64,000 nt of DNA from Balanoglossus misakiensis (taxonomy: Eukaryota; Hemichordata), in the NCBI GenBank assembly GCA_040954595.2, contig CM082593.2:8184001-8248000 (forward strand). The letters are read 5' to 3'. Shown piece after piece: positions 35,556-48,089 of this stretch. The position numbers were made by a program, and so were the translations under genes. The notes beneath the pieces are model-generated. The model did not search any database and was not told the DNA's origin. It saw only the letters and a list, made by a program, of their open reading frames with translations. Every line of letters starts with the position of its first letter. The first letter of the stretch is position 1.

Positions 35556-35914
35556 TTAAAGGGATAAATTCTCTCTCTCGCTGCCCTTTTTTCATTAATT
35601 ATTTTTGATACAAGACACCGTTTATGTTATTCTACATGTGGATATAAAGTGAATCAATGTTCGACCACACACAACTTCCATCCTGTTTGTAGGATATGAG
35701 AGTAAAAATCTCACCAAAATGAATAAATGGTAGAGACCGATCGTTCATTTTGGCGAGTTTTTTTCTCTCGTGTCTATAAACGGGAGGGAAGTTGTGTGTG
35801 GTCGAATATTGATTCACTATATATCCACATGAAGAATAACATAAACAGTGTCTTGTATCAAACATAATTAATGGAAAAAGGGCAGCGAGAGAGAGAGAGA
35901 CTTTGTCCCTTTAA
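35556..35914. mobile_element. Family A foldback MITE, copy A3
   Basis: This copy is about 359 bp and starts TTAAAGGGATAAATTCTCTC. It ends in an expanded GA run followed by CTTTGTCCCTTTAA. It lies upstream of the PKG exon, outside the intron. Confidence 0.85.
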
Positions 35915-36990
35915 TATAGGCTGCCAATTACATGTAAAAAATTGTGTAGGTGTTCTTATCCCAGCAATACTATCATGTTCTCAGCAAACAGAACAGGATT
36001 ACAACACGTCTTCAATCATTCATTTTTGAAAACTTTAATCTCACGTAGATCTCTTTCTGAGTAATGTCACACTGGTTTATTTGGAAAGAGTTGATAAACA
36101 AACATGAGAAGATCTGTAAAGCCTCACTAAATCATTCACCAGGTATGAACAATAAATTTACTCTGCTGGCCTGAACCAAAAGTTTCAATATTGACTTTGT
36201 CTATGCCTGGTGATTTAATACAACCTGTGTTTAAGTTTATATCAATGCCTAGTTCCCTCATTCTATAGTACAAGATTTATTGCAAGAAGCCCCTTTCCAG
36301 GTTCTGTAAAGATTTTGACTATAAAGAGGAGACAAGGATTCCTGGAAAACTAACAAATCCAGGACCGATATTGATGAATAATAACGAAACACATTTTTTA
36401 AAGATCAGACAGGGTAGGAGTTCAAATATAGAGGGGGATATATGTTTACTTTAGCTATCCAAGGTTTATTAATTTCTCATGTGTCAATAAAAGTCAAACA
36501 TTGGATAAAGATGTTGACAGATGAACTATAATATTGCAAGTCATTCTGTCATTAAATATAGGACTGGATGTGAAGTAGTACTTTACATGGTACATATCAA
36601 ACAATATGATACATTTAGAGTGAACAATAAAATCAAAACTCTGTAATAAATGGGAAGTATACTGAACAATATGATTCATCAAGATATTATTGTATACATG
36701 TATTACCAGGTTCACACAGGGTAAAATTTGAGACACTGTTTGCCTATGGTAAAAACAGAGCATTGATCCGTTGAGTCGTATTGTGTCCACACACACAAAG
36801 TTTATGTATAGGCGATGAGGCTCGGCCCCATAGACATGGGTTGCGGAGCGATGTTAATCCTTACACTGGCTATTAAAGGTCTGGATGGCAAAGTCGTCTC
36901 AAATCTGAGCCATTTCAGGACCTCTCGAACCGTTCACACATAATAATTTACGCCAGTATTTGATCTGAGAAGCTTCAGAAACGTCTTAAT

Positions 36991-37006
36991 GGTGTGTGTG
37001 TGTGTG
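36991..37006 (+). repeat. GT dinucleotide repeat
   Basis: A short perfect GT run. Confidence 0.9.
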
Positions 37007-38156
37007 ACCCCCATATATATAATTTTATTGCAAATTCCATAAAACAACACTTGGTCATGATAAATTTTCTCCAAGCTGACTCAGTGGTTACAAGTTTTCA
37101 ATCTTAGAATTCATTGATAAATATATGGTGACCGTGCAACAGAAATTATAGGCAGCTAGCTTTCAAAACAAACTGTGTCAGAAATAACAAGAATCATTCT
37201 CACTTCAAATAAAAATTGCTGTTCCATAACATAGCAATTTTGCTTCTTACGAGCAATAGCACACAGGATTCAAATTGATAAGAACAATTAATTTTATGGT
37301 CTTGTTTTCAAATGACATTCTCTCGCAATCTGTTTTATATCAGCGTTGGCCAGCAATTGGCTGTGAAAGATATGTTGAAGTTGACCCAGTGTTTGTTAAA
37401 GAAATCTTGAACATGATTGACTGTTTGCCTGGGGCAATGAAACAACAGAGGAACATGCAATACAAAGCACAAGTTTGTTACCAGTTTACTTTTGCTCACA
37501 TAAAAGATTTATACAAAAGAAATTCTCAATAGAAGACTGACAATTTCTTATTTATCTCTATGTGTGTAATGGTGTATATTCAACTGCTTTCCTGGAAAGG
37601 TGTGGTCATTATTTTCAACTTTCTGTATCAATTTCTGATAAATTTAGATGTATTCATGTCATTTCTACATGTTTTCACCTTCATATCAAATGAAGTAATA
37701 GTGAATACTTAAAAAGCACTCTATCCACCTTGATTTTATATTGTAATTTTCTCTGTCTAATATTAGACGCTTCTCCTTGCAATGTAGTCATCACAGCCAG
37801 CACAAACAGCTCAACTCTGGACTGACATTTCAAATAAGGCTAGATATTATCTGATTTTTTCCCCCTGCGACTGTCTGGATCAAGCAGCTTACAATGATCC
37901 ATGGAACCCTTTTTTCTGTGATATCAGGACAGTACTGATGTAATCAAACCAATTGAATTTCATTTGTTTACTTCCCTTGAAAACGTTTGCATCTAAAATA
38001 TCTACTATGTATCAATCACGTTTGTTCTAATTAGTCAACTCAACAATTGAGCAAACGATACCGCATAACTTTTGAGGAAAAAAACAAATTATGTGTACTC
38101 TAAATAAAACCTGTACTCACCAGTGAGTCTCAATATTATTCAAAGATTGGTTTCAT

Positions 38157-38479
38157 GAGTACCTCACAGAGACAGCTGTAACTTTTGTCTTTAATTTCAG
38201 TATTTTTGTTCTGTTCCAAACAGCATGCTAATATACCCAGTACTCCACTTGTCACCAAAGCTTGCATGTGTGTAACTGCCATTGTTATTGTTGACAAATG
38301 AATTCTAGTCCGGACTTGAATTCAAATTTGCACAATAACAACGCTGACTTATATACATATGTTGTGTTGGTAAGCTTAACGCATTTCATCTTTTTTTCAT
38401 AAATTTTCATAAGAAACTGCAGTAGACAAGACAAAAATACCGAAATGTATCTGAAAGTTACAGCTAATGGAGCTTTAAT
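38157..38479 (-). mobile_element. Family E MITE, copy E2
   Basis: On the minus strand it starts TTAAAGCTCCATTAGCTGTA. It contains GTCTACTGCAGTTTCTT, GTCCGGACTAGAATTCATTT and AACAATGGC, in the same order as E3. About 320 bp. Confidence 0.75.
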
Positions 38480-40020
38480 TATACTTCATACAGAAATTGT
38501 GTAAAACTTAATCTTCTGTCACATCAGAAAAAGAAACCCACAAAAATGGAGCAATACCAACTGCTACAATTTATCATTTGTTTGTCTCCAGATAGATTGG
38601 ATTTCTGAGAAGAATATCACTTTCTTCAAGAGTTTTAATGAAAATATACATATTTTCAGTTTTGTACTTGAAAACAAATGAACTTTCGTTTCTGCCATTT
38701 ATGTCTACTTAGCGAGAATAAAGTGATCTCATCCAAGATGGATGCCTTCAATGTCTGTCCTCGCAGTACTTTGCAAGAGAAGTCCAGATAATCAGGCAAA
38801 TAGTTTCATATCACATGACCAAATCACTTCAGATTTTATACTATAAAGCTGTAAATTGTAATATGCCCACCAAACTGTCACTTTCAGCGACTACTTACAC
38901 TTTTTCTATCTGAATTTCCAAAAAAAATATATATCTTCAGCCCTGCTAAGTGTTTTACTTCTATGTGTTAGTACAATGACAAAACACAACGTATGATAGC
39001 AAATAACTTCCCAATCACGAAAGTGCAGTCTTCATAATTTCCCAAAGCTATAATCATCACTAGTAATAGTAATACCCAGCTTGACATTTTCATGTGATAA
39101 ACTTTTTTCCCATCTTGGAGATAGTAGCCATGATTGCAGACACCACTTACACATAGGATTAAACCATCTTCATTACTCTCTTGACTTTTCTCCGTAAAAG
39201 CTGTGTGATCTTATCAACTGTCAAATGATTTGGGAATAAACGAGGATGAGATACACGCCACTGGCACGAGCATCTTAAAAGATTGTTGTCATCTTTAGTT
39301 TTCAAACAATGGCACATACATTAAATATGACATTTGGAGATTGTCCCAAGGCAAAACAATATCCACTTAAAGGTTGAAAATGAAAAAAAAACAGAACACT
39401 AATACACAAAAGTAAAAGGTCAACTACCAGAAGTGAAGAACAAACCAAAAACTAATCTCTCACGATTAGTGCAAACCATACTTGCAGGACAATATTCAAA
39501 ACCATTTGAGGTTATATTGTTCTCCTTTTGAAGCAATCCATCAGAAACAAATTAAAACTTTCAAACTTTTATAACAATAATGAAAGAACATCTCTTCACA
39601 GACATAACTTTTATTTTTTCTGTGCCATTTAAATGTGAGGCAATTCCATTTTATTGCTACACACCCTCTGTTCAAGTTGACAGTATCTTGTCAGTGAAAC
39701 ACATACCATAGTTGATGGCTGTAAAGGGTCATGCATGGATAATTAACACAAACAAAATGTCTTCATTGAGAGGGTTAAGCTGTATTTCACTAAATTTTGG
39801 TGTAAAATTATTATGAGAGTTGAACCAGAAAACATGTGGTACCGATACTGCGACAAGGAAATTATCTGTAAACCTTTGCAAATATCACTCGTGCACATTG
39901 CTTCAATTACTACTTCAGTTTTCATTTTGGTTGGATTGGATTGAAACAAATAATGTTTTTGGGAAGTAGTTCAAAGTTCAAGGCCTTCTGGGTCACATTT
40001 TCACACTTCCAAACTTTTAT

Positions 40021-40114
40021 TTCACCCTTTCACCACCATGGTTCAGTCCAAACCTATTGTTTTTGTATGGTAAAGTTGGACCTCTAAAGAGGGAACTGGG
40101 GGTGAAAGGGTTAA
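40021..40114. repeat. Possible short MITE with CCCTTTCACC ends
   Basis: ACCCTTTCACC near the left pairs with GGTGAAAGGGTTAA near the right, and GGTTC/GAACTGG lies just inside. The inner arms pair poorly, so this is a tentative element. Confidence 0.35.
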
Positions 40115-41380
40115 TCATGTTAATAGGCCAGAGGGGGAGATCAAATGTGATAGTAAAGTTCCACACCAAATCTGACTGGTGTAAAACAATCCTCTCTTGG
40201 GAATAGTTTTGCTCCACTTCCACACTTGATCGCAACTGAAATTAGGGCAAACTCAAGTTCAGCTCACTAAAAGGTAGTCGGTCACATCTGTTCTCAGATT
40301 TAGCCTTCCAGTGGCCAGCAAAAGCATATGCTAGAAGAAGACATCCGAGTCCAGTGTATAAACATGCGTGAGCAATAGATTGATTTCACAGAGCATTGTG
40401 GGTAATACCCTTGCAAAGCCCTATTAATGTAATGGTACGAATGATTATCTTTAGTTTAAAAAAAAACAGAGAATGAAACCTTTCTGTCCATAAACATGGA
40501 ACTTCAATCAATGACTAATATCTCTGAGGTGGTGGGTACTCAGTACTATTTTTGAAACATTTCACCAATTTCTGTAATATTCCAGCAAATAATTGGCATA
40601 ATCTGTCAAAGCCGGAAAAGTCTGGGATATTCTGCCAACATCTAACAAAGGCATACATCTTGAACACTTTGCTAAAGTCAGGCATGCATGTACAGTATAC
40701 CACAGGTACAAATGTCACAAATTTGGCTAATTTCATGTCACAAATTACACAAAATTATACTCTGGGTAATATTTGGGTTGGGGTTCTATTTTTTTCCAAA
40801 TAAAAACTGTTTACAAAGTTTTGAAAGCTATAAAGTCCCATCATATATTGATTATCAGTTTATGCAGCATTTCATGGTTTTCATGTTCAGGTGCATAGAT
40901 TCCCTAAAATTCAAACAATACCAGCCAGCCAGTATAAACTGATGTGCACACAACCTTTCAAAATTAACATGCCTATATGTGTATACCAGTGTACATGATT
41001 ATGGCACTTCAGTGAAAAAAAACGTCACATCATCGTGAATTGGTAACACAATGCTTGTATTATTATTATCATTATTCGTTTATTTTCACACAAGTAATAT
41101 TGCAATTACAGGCTCCATGTGATTTACTATAAAGTCATAAGCCTGACCTTTGATATGCTCTGTTGTGGTTTAAGTTGGAAAAATAATTATGGTGAAGGTA
41201 TATAATAAGGCTTCCATGAAAACCTCTGAGGTTTCATATTTCCTCCAATTTATTCCAAGATTACTCTCAGATTTTTACGTCTCTGTATAAGACACTCAGA
41301 TGTTTTTCTCATTATTTCATTGATATACTGTGACATGGTGGAAATAGTATCCATGTATATATATGAAGCGCTCGCCAATG

Positions 41381-41393
41381 AGGTCAAAGGTCA
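41381..41393 (+). promoter_or_regulatory. Isolated perfect DR1 site
   Basis: AGGTCAAAGGTCA occurs here on the plus strand, in unique-looking sequence about 10 kb upstream of the PKG exon. It is a candidate nuclear-receptor site. Confidence 0.35.
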
Positions 41394-43689
41394 AACTTCA
41401 CACTAAGCTGCCATCTTCCCGAGCAACTAAACCATGTACTGGATAAAAATCACAGAGATCACTGAGGAGACACGTTTCTGAAAAGTTTGAGCATGTCACT
41501 CCCATGATGCAATGCAAAATGAACACAGCTGTACTGGTGCTTGCCTACAACAATATAAATGGTGGGATAAAATGGGAGAAAGGACGAACTCTGGGCAAGA
41601 GACTACAATGCCAAGAAACTTGAACAAAACTTGATTACATAATGGTAGTGAACAAGCCATTAGGCATTCCTCCACAAAGAGCCTAATGTTTAAAACAACG
41701 AATTGCAATCCAGGAGAGCATAAGCCAACCACGACATTCTAGCAGACAGGTGTTGATTTGATGATCGCTAAACAATTTTTTGAGTTGACCTTCATTTAAC
41801 ATAATAAATAACTATTTTGGATGGTGACAACCAACTGACTGTTGCCAAGTTTTAATAAAGTTTGATGTCAGAATATAAAAATTGCACAAAGATCAGCTTG
41901 TCTGTACCATGACCCATGACAGCTATAAAAAAGTTCACAATTAAAGTAAAGTGTATGTAAAGTACGTTTTACGAAGAAAATCAGGCTTTTCTCCACTTTT
42001 GTCGTGTCACCCATAAATTTCACGGTGGTGATTCTTTCTCTTGTGTCCAGTTTGTATAACATTAAGTGTTCTCTATGAAGCAAGGTTACAGCTGGACAAT
42101 TGTGGCCATTCATTTGCGGCTTTATAGAGAATGATGCAATATATACCACATGACTTCAAGTGCATCTCCAGTCACATTTGAAAGTCACTGTGAGATTTGA
42201 GACTTAGAATGACGTCCCAACCAATGGACCTGAAGAACCAAAACTAATCTGATACTGGTAAAGTCAAATAATCCATTCCAAGAGTTTCATTACCTTAATT
42301 ACATTGATTCATTTTTATTCCAATAAATAACATTATTGGAATACGTCAAATCTGGTTATGATAATATTATCCACAGATTAAACACTATGCTGCAAATCTA
42401 TATTTCTCTTCTGACAGCTTTGAAAACTAGATGAAAACCCTGCTCTGACTGGCCAGATTCCAGTACATGAAAGGTTTAGATAGGTACACCAATATGGTTT
42501 CTGAAAAATTGTGAGTTTGATAAAAATAATATCAACATATGATATATGATCAGTGGTAATAAATACTGTCTAAAATCTATACATATGAAAGAGTAACAAC
42601 TTCTAAAATAGTCACTGTCGTTGAATTAATTGAACGCCAAGAATGAAATGTCCATAAGTGATGCAGTGGAGTTAATACAAAATGGCCGTGTATTGATGAT
42701 TTCTTCTGAAGGCAAGGAGGGAATAATAGAAACAGCCGGACAGCTGGAAAGATGTGTGGTCATTGCCATGGCGACAGAATGAGTTGAAGCCGTTGAAGAT
42801 AGTGATGACAAGAGTGGACCCCGTAATGCTTTTGTTGGGAGAAATGAATTGAAATTCATTGCATTAGGGTCTGTTTTGTGCCATCTCAACATCTTGTGCA
42901 ATTACCCGCAACAAAGAACCTGTCTGGGGTTTTCCGACGAGAAATGGCGCATCCTAAATGTGCGAGCATTTTCTAAATGTGTTTCTGCTGTAATCATTTC
43001 CTTTTCACGATAAAAGCATCAGCAAATCTTAATTTGGGTCCATTTCCTCTCTGCATTCAGTATGTCGTGTGATTGGGGCTTTTTTTCCCTCTCTGTGCAG
43101 TTGGACATTTACAGTGTGCTGGCTGATCTTTGCAAAACTGTTCGGCAGAAATATCTTGACAGCTGTTGTGATTGAGTGTGACTTAATGAATCAATGGTAG
43201 AGTTACTGACGGGAGATAGCCTTCAAATCAAGAAATGATATCTCATCATACATCTCAAAGAATACAGTTTAAACAGCATGAATAATTACAAAAAAGTTTT
43301 ACTTTGTACTCTATCAAGAAATATCAGTTGGAAAAGGTCTAAAATATAAAATCAAAATGAACAATTAAATACAAAATCTACTAATTGAGTATTTAAATTT
43401 CCTTGAGATGACTAAATCCTAGAAAAAATCTGATTCTATGAAAGATATAATGGTATTTTACGCAAGAAAGATCTTTTTTAAAACTACTTTTATGGAATCA
43501 AATAATTTTACGCTGATACATTTTCAAATTAGTGTAGGAATATCCTTTTTGAAGGCTAGTCAAAGCAGGAAATCCGTGTCATTTCATGGCCAGCCAGGGA
43601 ATGCTATTTTACTTTCTCTAATGGAACAGAAAATGTAAAAGGAACTGTCTGACATGATTACTTCTCAGTCTGAGAACAATATGGGACAG

Positions 43690-43734
43690 GGTGCCTGTCA
43701 GTGGAAGGCACTGGTGCCTGTCGGTAGAGGGCGC
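43690..43734 (+). repeat. Short tandem pair with CTCF-like core
   Basis: GGTGCCTGTCAGTGGAAGGC and GGTGCCTGTCGGTAGAGGGC are 23 bases apart. The second ends TAGAGGGCGC, close to the core of the vertebrate CTCF consensus. Binding is speculative. Confidence 0.4.
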
Positions 43735-44337
43735 TAAACCACAGTGACAGGAAACTCGGCAGATTGGAAAAAACACCAGCAAACATGACAGTAGTGACAT
43801 CTGAACAGAGCACCTTCAAACAGGAGTGATTGTGGCTGGAAATTGGGTCTTTTGAAATGTTCAATATGTTATCAGCTGATCAGCTGTATTTTTATGTGAT
43901 TTGTTGTTGTCGTCGTCATTGTTAATGTTATGTTATCCATTGAGTGTAACTCTCCCTGCCTCTAAATTGCACCAATGTCAAGGCAATACAATGTACAATC
44001 TGCATCAGTCATATATGAAGGGTTTTATCACTGAAGCGTCAGTAAAACATGAAAACAAGAGAAGGTTTCTTTTTTTCCTGACCCCTAGAGGGCAGTCTAC
44101 CTACATGTGTACATTCTCAACAGTCTGGTAAATAATTCAATTTAAAATGTAAAATAAAAACAGCGCAGTTGTAGTAAAAACAGTAAAATTGACAAATTAC
44201 AGATTTATTTGTACGTTTTTGTGATGGTAATAAGCCAAAAGAAAAACAACTGCAACGAAACCTGTTCAAAGGAAACAGAGCTGCTTACTTATATTCAAAA
44301 CATAATACATGTACACAGCTAAACTCTTTCCATTATA

Positions 44338-44502
44338 CAGTCAAACCTGTCTATAATGGCCAGTCAAGGGACTTTCAAAACTGGCCTTTATAGACAGGTG
44401 GTCTTTTATAGACAGGTCAATTAATGCACATGTAAGTTGCACAGGGACTGTAACAAAGTGGCCACTATATAGAGGTGGTCACTAACCCAGGTTTGACATG
44501 TA
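44338..44502 (-). mobile_element. Family C MITE, copy C2 (inverted)
   Basis: It has the same blocks as C1 in reverse order: CAGTCAAACCTGTCTATAAT at the left, and TATATAGAGGTGGTCACTAA followed by CCCAGGTTTGACA at the right. A TA precedes the left end. About 165 bp. Confidence 0.75.
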
Positions 44503-44853
44503 GTATGATAAAAGAACAACATGTCTTTGAAATTCAGGAAAGACTGGAACTTTGAAAGTAACATCCAGATCACACACATTAATATTGTCTGAGTTTTCAA
44601 TGCAGTTATGCACTAGTGATGTCACAATTCTGAGAGTTGTTGATTGGCCAGATCATTCATACAACCATTTTAATGCCAAGTGAGGTCATGTTGGTCAGAT
44701 TTTGTTATTAGTTCAGAATCGCACTATCACATGGGAAATGTGAAGAATCTTTGATGAAACTGAGCAAAGTTCTGCTCAGTGAAACATAGCTAATGACTGG
44801 TTGTTACAACTGTAGTCACATCCCATAGATCTATGGGTATATTAACACAGACT

Positions 44854-45067
44854 ACTGTAAAACGGGTTATTTTCGCGAGCAATAAATTTTCCCAAAATAC
44901 GCCAGAGCCAACAAAAACATGAAAATAAAAAGTCGCGTGAAAATGTTTTCTTGGAGATAACAATGCAGTTAGTGAAATACGAGAACGCCAAAATTAATCC
45001 TCGCGTAACAGTTGCCTTTTTTGATATCGCAAAAATTTCCTGTCGTGGAAATAACCCGTTTTACAGT
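44854..45067. mobile_element. Family B foldback MITE, copy B5
   Basis: It starts ACTGTAAAACGGGTTATTTT and ends ATAACCCGTTTTACAGT, about 214 bp. It is the best-preserved copy in the half of the window upstream of the kinase exon. Confidence 0.82.
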
Positions 45068-45525
45068 GTCTACCATATAATTTTTGGTAACAACTAAATA
45101 TCAAATGTAGGGAGTATTTATTAGCCATGTCCGTGATGAGGGCGTGGTTGAGTTGTAATAATCTGTCATTGCAAAGCAAAAAGTTGGTGACCTGGAATTT
45201 GTAACATGGACCCTGGAGCTCCAGGGTCTGTGATTGCAGCAACTAAACTGATGAACACTATTGAAAGCGCCCTCACACGGGCAGATCTGATGATACTTTT
45301 GTTACCACTGAGCTGCCCTGCCCCTTCCGAATGAAAATATAAATACTGCCCTCTTGGGTTGAACAATCGAATAAACTGTTGTTAATCAAAGTTTGATTGA
45401 CTGATCATATTTCCATATCTGAATAGCTTTGCTGCTGATGGTCCCTTGTCCGTGCAAGTTGCCAATCCGAAGTGTAATTTTACGTAGGGCAGGTATGGGA
45501 GGGATTTGTAGATTTGTAGCCTTTG

Positions 45526-45656
45526 GTGGGGCATCAGTTGTGGTACGCAGCTGTACCGTTGAGTGGGGGGGGGGGGGTCTGGTTACCCAAAGGACATCAG
45601 CCCCCCCCCCCCCCCCAACGGTACAGATGCGTACCGCAGCTAGTGGGGCATCAGCT
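45526..45656. repeat. G-run/C-run hairpin flanked by a direct repeat
   Basis: GGTACGCAGCTGTACCGTT leads into 13 G (45565-45577). 16 C (45601-45616) lead into the inverse AACGGTACAGATGCGTACC. GTGGGGCATCAG occurs just outside on both sides in the same orientation (about 45527 and 45641). Confidence 0.7.
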
Positions 45657-46328
45657 TGATCCAGCCAAGCCACCCAACCACCAAGGCAATTGCAGCTATG
45701 CAGACAATTGCATCAAAATGTGTTACGGTTTATCGCTGTCAAAAGCATGTAAAAAATACAAACATCATTGGAGAGGCTAGGTTGAACAGACGAACAGCCA
45801 GGGTTGACTTTCATCCAGATAAAGATCGCATCCAACCAAACTGACAGTGACACCTTTTTTCCTTATAAAAGATCACCTGACCTATCATTCAATGAGGTCG
45901 TTTCCAGATATCTGCTCTCAGTCATCTGATATTCAAAAAAGCAAAGGGCAGATTGTAGACTGTACTGTGCATTCATTCCATTCACTGTCACAAACTCAAC
46001 AATACTGCATTTATAGTGTCCGGCACTGCATTTAATTGTCCGCGGCCATTTAAATACCACCTGCAGAGTGTTAACAGTTCCAGGAGATTGAAAGATCCAT
46101 CATCAAGCAGGTGGCTCACCACCATTTGTCAGCGTACATGGCATGTCAACTCATTTGCATATATATATCTATCGGAAAGTGGTCATTCAAGTCTTAACCT
46201 CTTCTATTTTTAACACTGACTGTTATACTTATACCAACGGTAAAACATTACAGACTAAGATTTTCTGGCAGGTGGCTTATTGCCGTTTATCATGAGAATG
46301 ACATGCACTCTCAGGGCAACCCAGCTTA

Positions 46329-46800
46329 TTTAAAGGGAAGGGGTGGTCGCGCCACGTGGGTGTCCCCCTTGATGAGAATATGTCCTCCCATACCAGCACA
46401 AACCTCACTGCAGTCGCCACGACCTACTAGGATCTTCAGTTGCTGTCATGCCCAGTCTACGCTAAGGTTGGCTGCTTCGTCCATTCTAAGAATTATCTTA
46501 TTTGAGGGATTTGTGGATGAATTGCAATGTTTATAAACAAAGAAACAAACATGTCTTTTAAACATTGTCTTTAAAAAAACTCATCATTTTAGGGAGTGTT
46601 ATTAGTAAATATCTGAGATTTTTATCTGTATTTTTTTTTTTCACATTTGTAGTGTGAATAGCACTGAAACGTAGATTCTCTAGTGGCCACATTTGCTAAC
46701 ATTTTTACATTAACAAACTCACAAACAGAATGATCTAATTTCGGGGATTTGTGGATGAATTGTGATGTTTATAAACAAAGAAACGGGCCGCCATGACCCC
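46329..46800. mobile_element. Family D MITE, copy D2 (inverted, with its end duplicated)
   Basis: It starts TTTAAAGGGAAGGGGTGGTC and matches D3 in reverse to about 46546. The segment GGGATTTGTGGATGAATTG ... TTTATAAACAAAGAAAC then recurs at 46744-46784, about 238 bases later. That second copy continues into the CCATGACCCC end, so the distal end is duplicated around 180 bp of unrelated sequence. Confidence 0.6.
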
Positions 46801-48030
46801 AGTTTAATTTGTTTCTCATTGGCAAGGTAGGTTGGTCAGTCAAAAAAAAAAAAACGAAATCATGCAGTTTTGTAGTATAAACAAAATAAACGGAAAGATA
46901 TTTTACATTGACACTTTCAAAATGACGCCTCGCTTAAACAGACGACCCTGTACAGAGGTGTTAGAGTGACCAACTACCAGAACACCATAGGCATACTAAA
47001 TACGTGAATGATCAAAGATGATATAATTTGGCTATGAGACAAATGTCAGAGACAAAAATGCTTGGCTTTGACTTGATGATGCTGCCATCTTCTGACTTGC
47101 TGGAACCGGAATATGGCAGCAAGTGTTACAGGCTTGAAAACCCCATTACAAAAAGAACATTTTAAGCATTCAAAGCATGCTTGAACATACATTTCATGTA
47201 CTGCACTGGAAAACTGTGCGCACTGAAATTACATGTACGGTAAGTTGCTTCCTGAGATTGGTTGCAAATCAAGTTATGAAAACTATGTATTAAGTAAACC
47301 CTAAGGGAAAATTATTTGTTGGGTTCTATTACAAATTCAAATTATTCTCATTAATATTTCCATAGTAATAAATTTTATATCGTATATTTCATAACACACA
47401 TACTTAAATTGGAAATGTTATGATTATTGCTGTATGTGGGTGTAGCCTTTTGGCAAAATTGTTCTCAGGTGCCCTTCAATCATTGCCATCCTGCTCAGAT
47501 GGTCAGATGGTGCAGAGGGGCTACAATAATCTGATAGGTGTTTGTACAATGATTCCCGAAAACCAACGCTGTGATACATTTTACTGAAATGCTAAGTCCA
47601 TGCCTGGTGTTGCAAATGTAAAATTATGCCTTTTACTGTACATGTTGTAGGCCTGGGCCTTAACATATCTCTGAAGGTTACCGGTAATGGCACGCTCTGA
47701 AGAAGAAATGATGAATAAACCATGAATATGGGACTTTGTCCCTCAGCCACACTAACAAATGTCAGTCATTACCGACACGTTGACATACAACTTACAAGCA
47801 CCCATTAGAGAGAAACTTGAGTAAAAGTTGAAGGTTGATGGTCACCACTCTTGAGTGAAATACAACCAGTGACATTCAGGCTAGCAGTTCTATTTCTATC
47901 TCTCGTAAAGGTGAATATAAATGACGGACAATGATGTTGTTACTGAGTTAATACTACTCCCTATAGGGTAACACTTGGCAGATACCCCCAAGCTATGTTG
48001 AAAGTCTTTGTGACCATCACGTCATTACTA

Positions 48031-48089
48031 GTCTCTCTCTCTCTCTCTCTCTCTATCCCCCCTCTCCCTCCCTCTCCCCCCTCCCCCTT
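48031..48089 (+). repeat. CT dinucleotide repeat and pyrimidine tract
   Basis: About 22 bases of perfect CT are followed by a CCCT-type pyrimidine tract. Confidence 0.95.

Larger units (their letters stand above)
32216..44337. other. Upstream region without recognised genes
   Basis: Probably intergenic, or 5' UTR intron. Apart from listed repeats it is AT-rich with only short frames. A segment open on both strands at about 42626-42901 has no recognisable product. A GC-richer patch at about 36810-36960 is unexplained. Confidence 0.5.
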
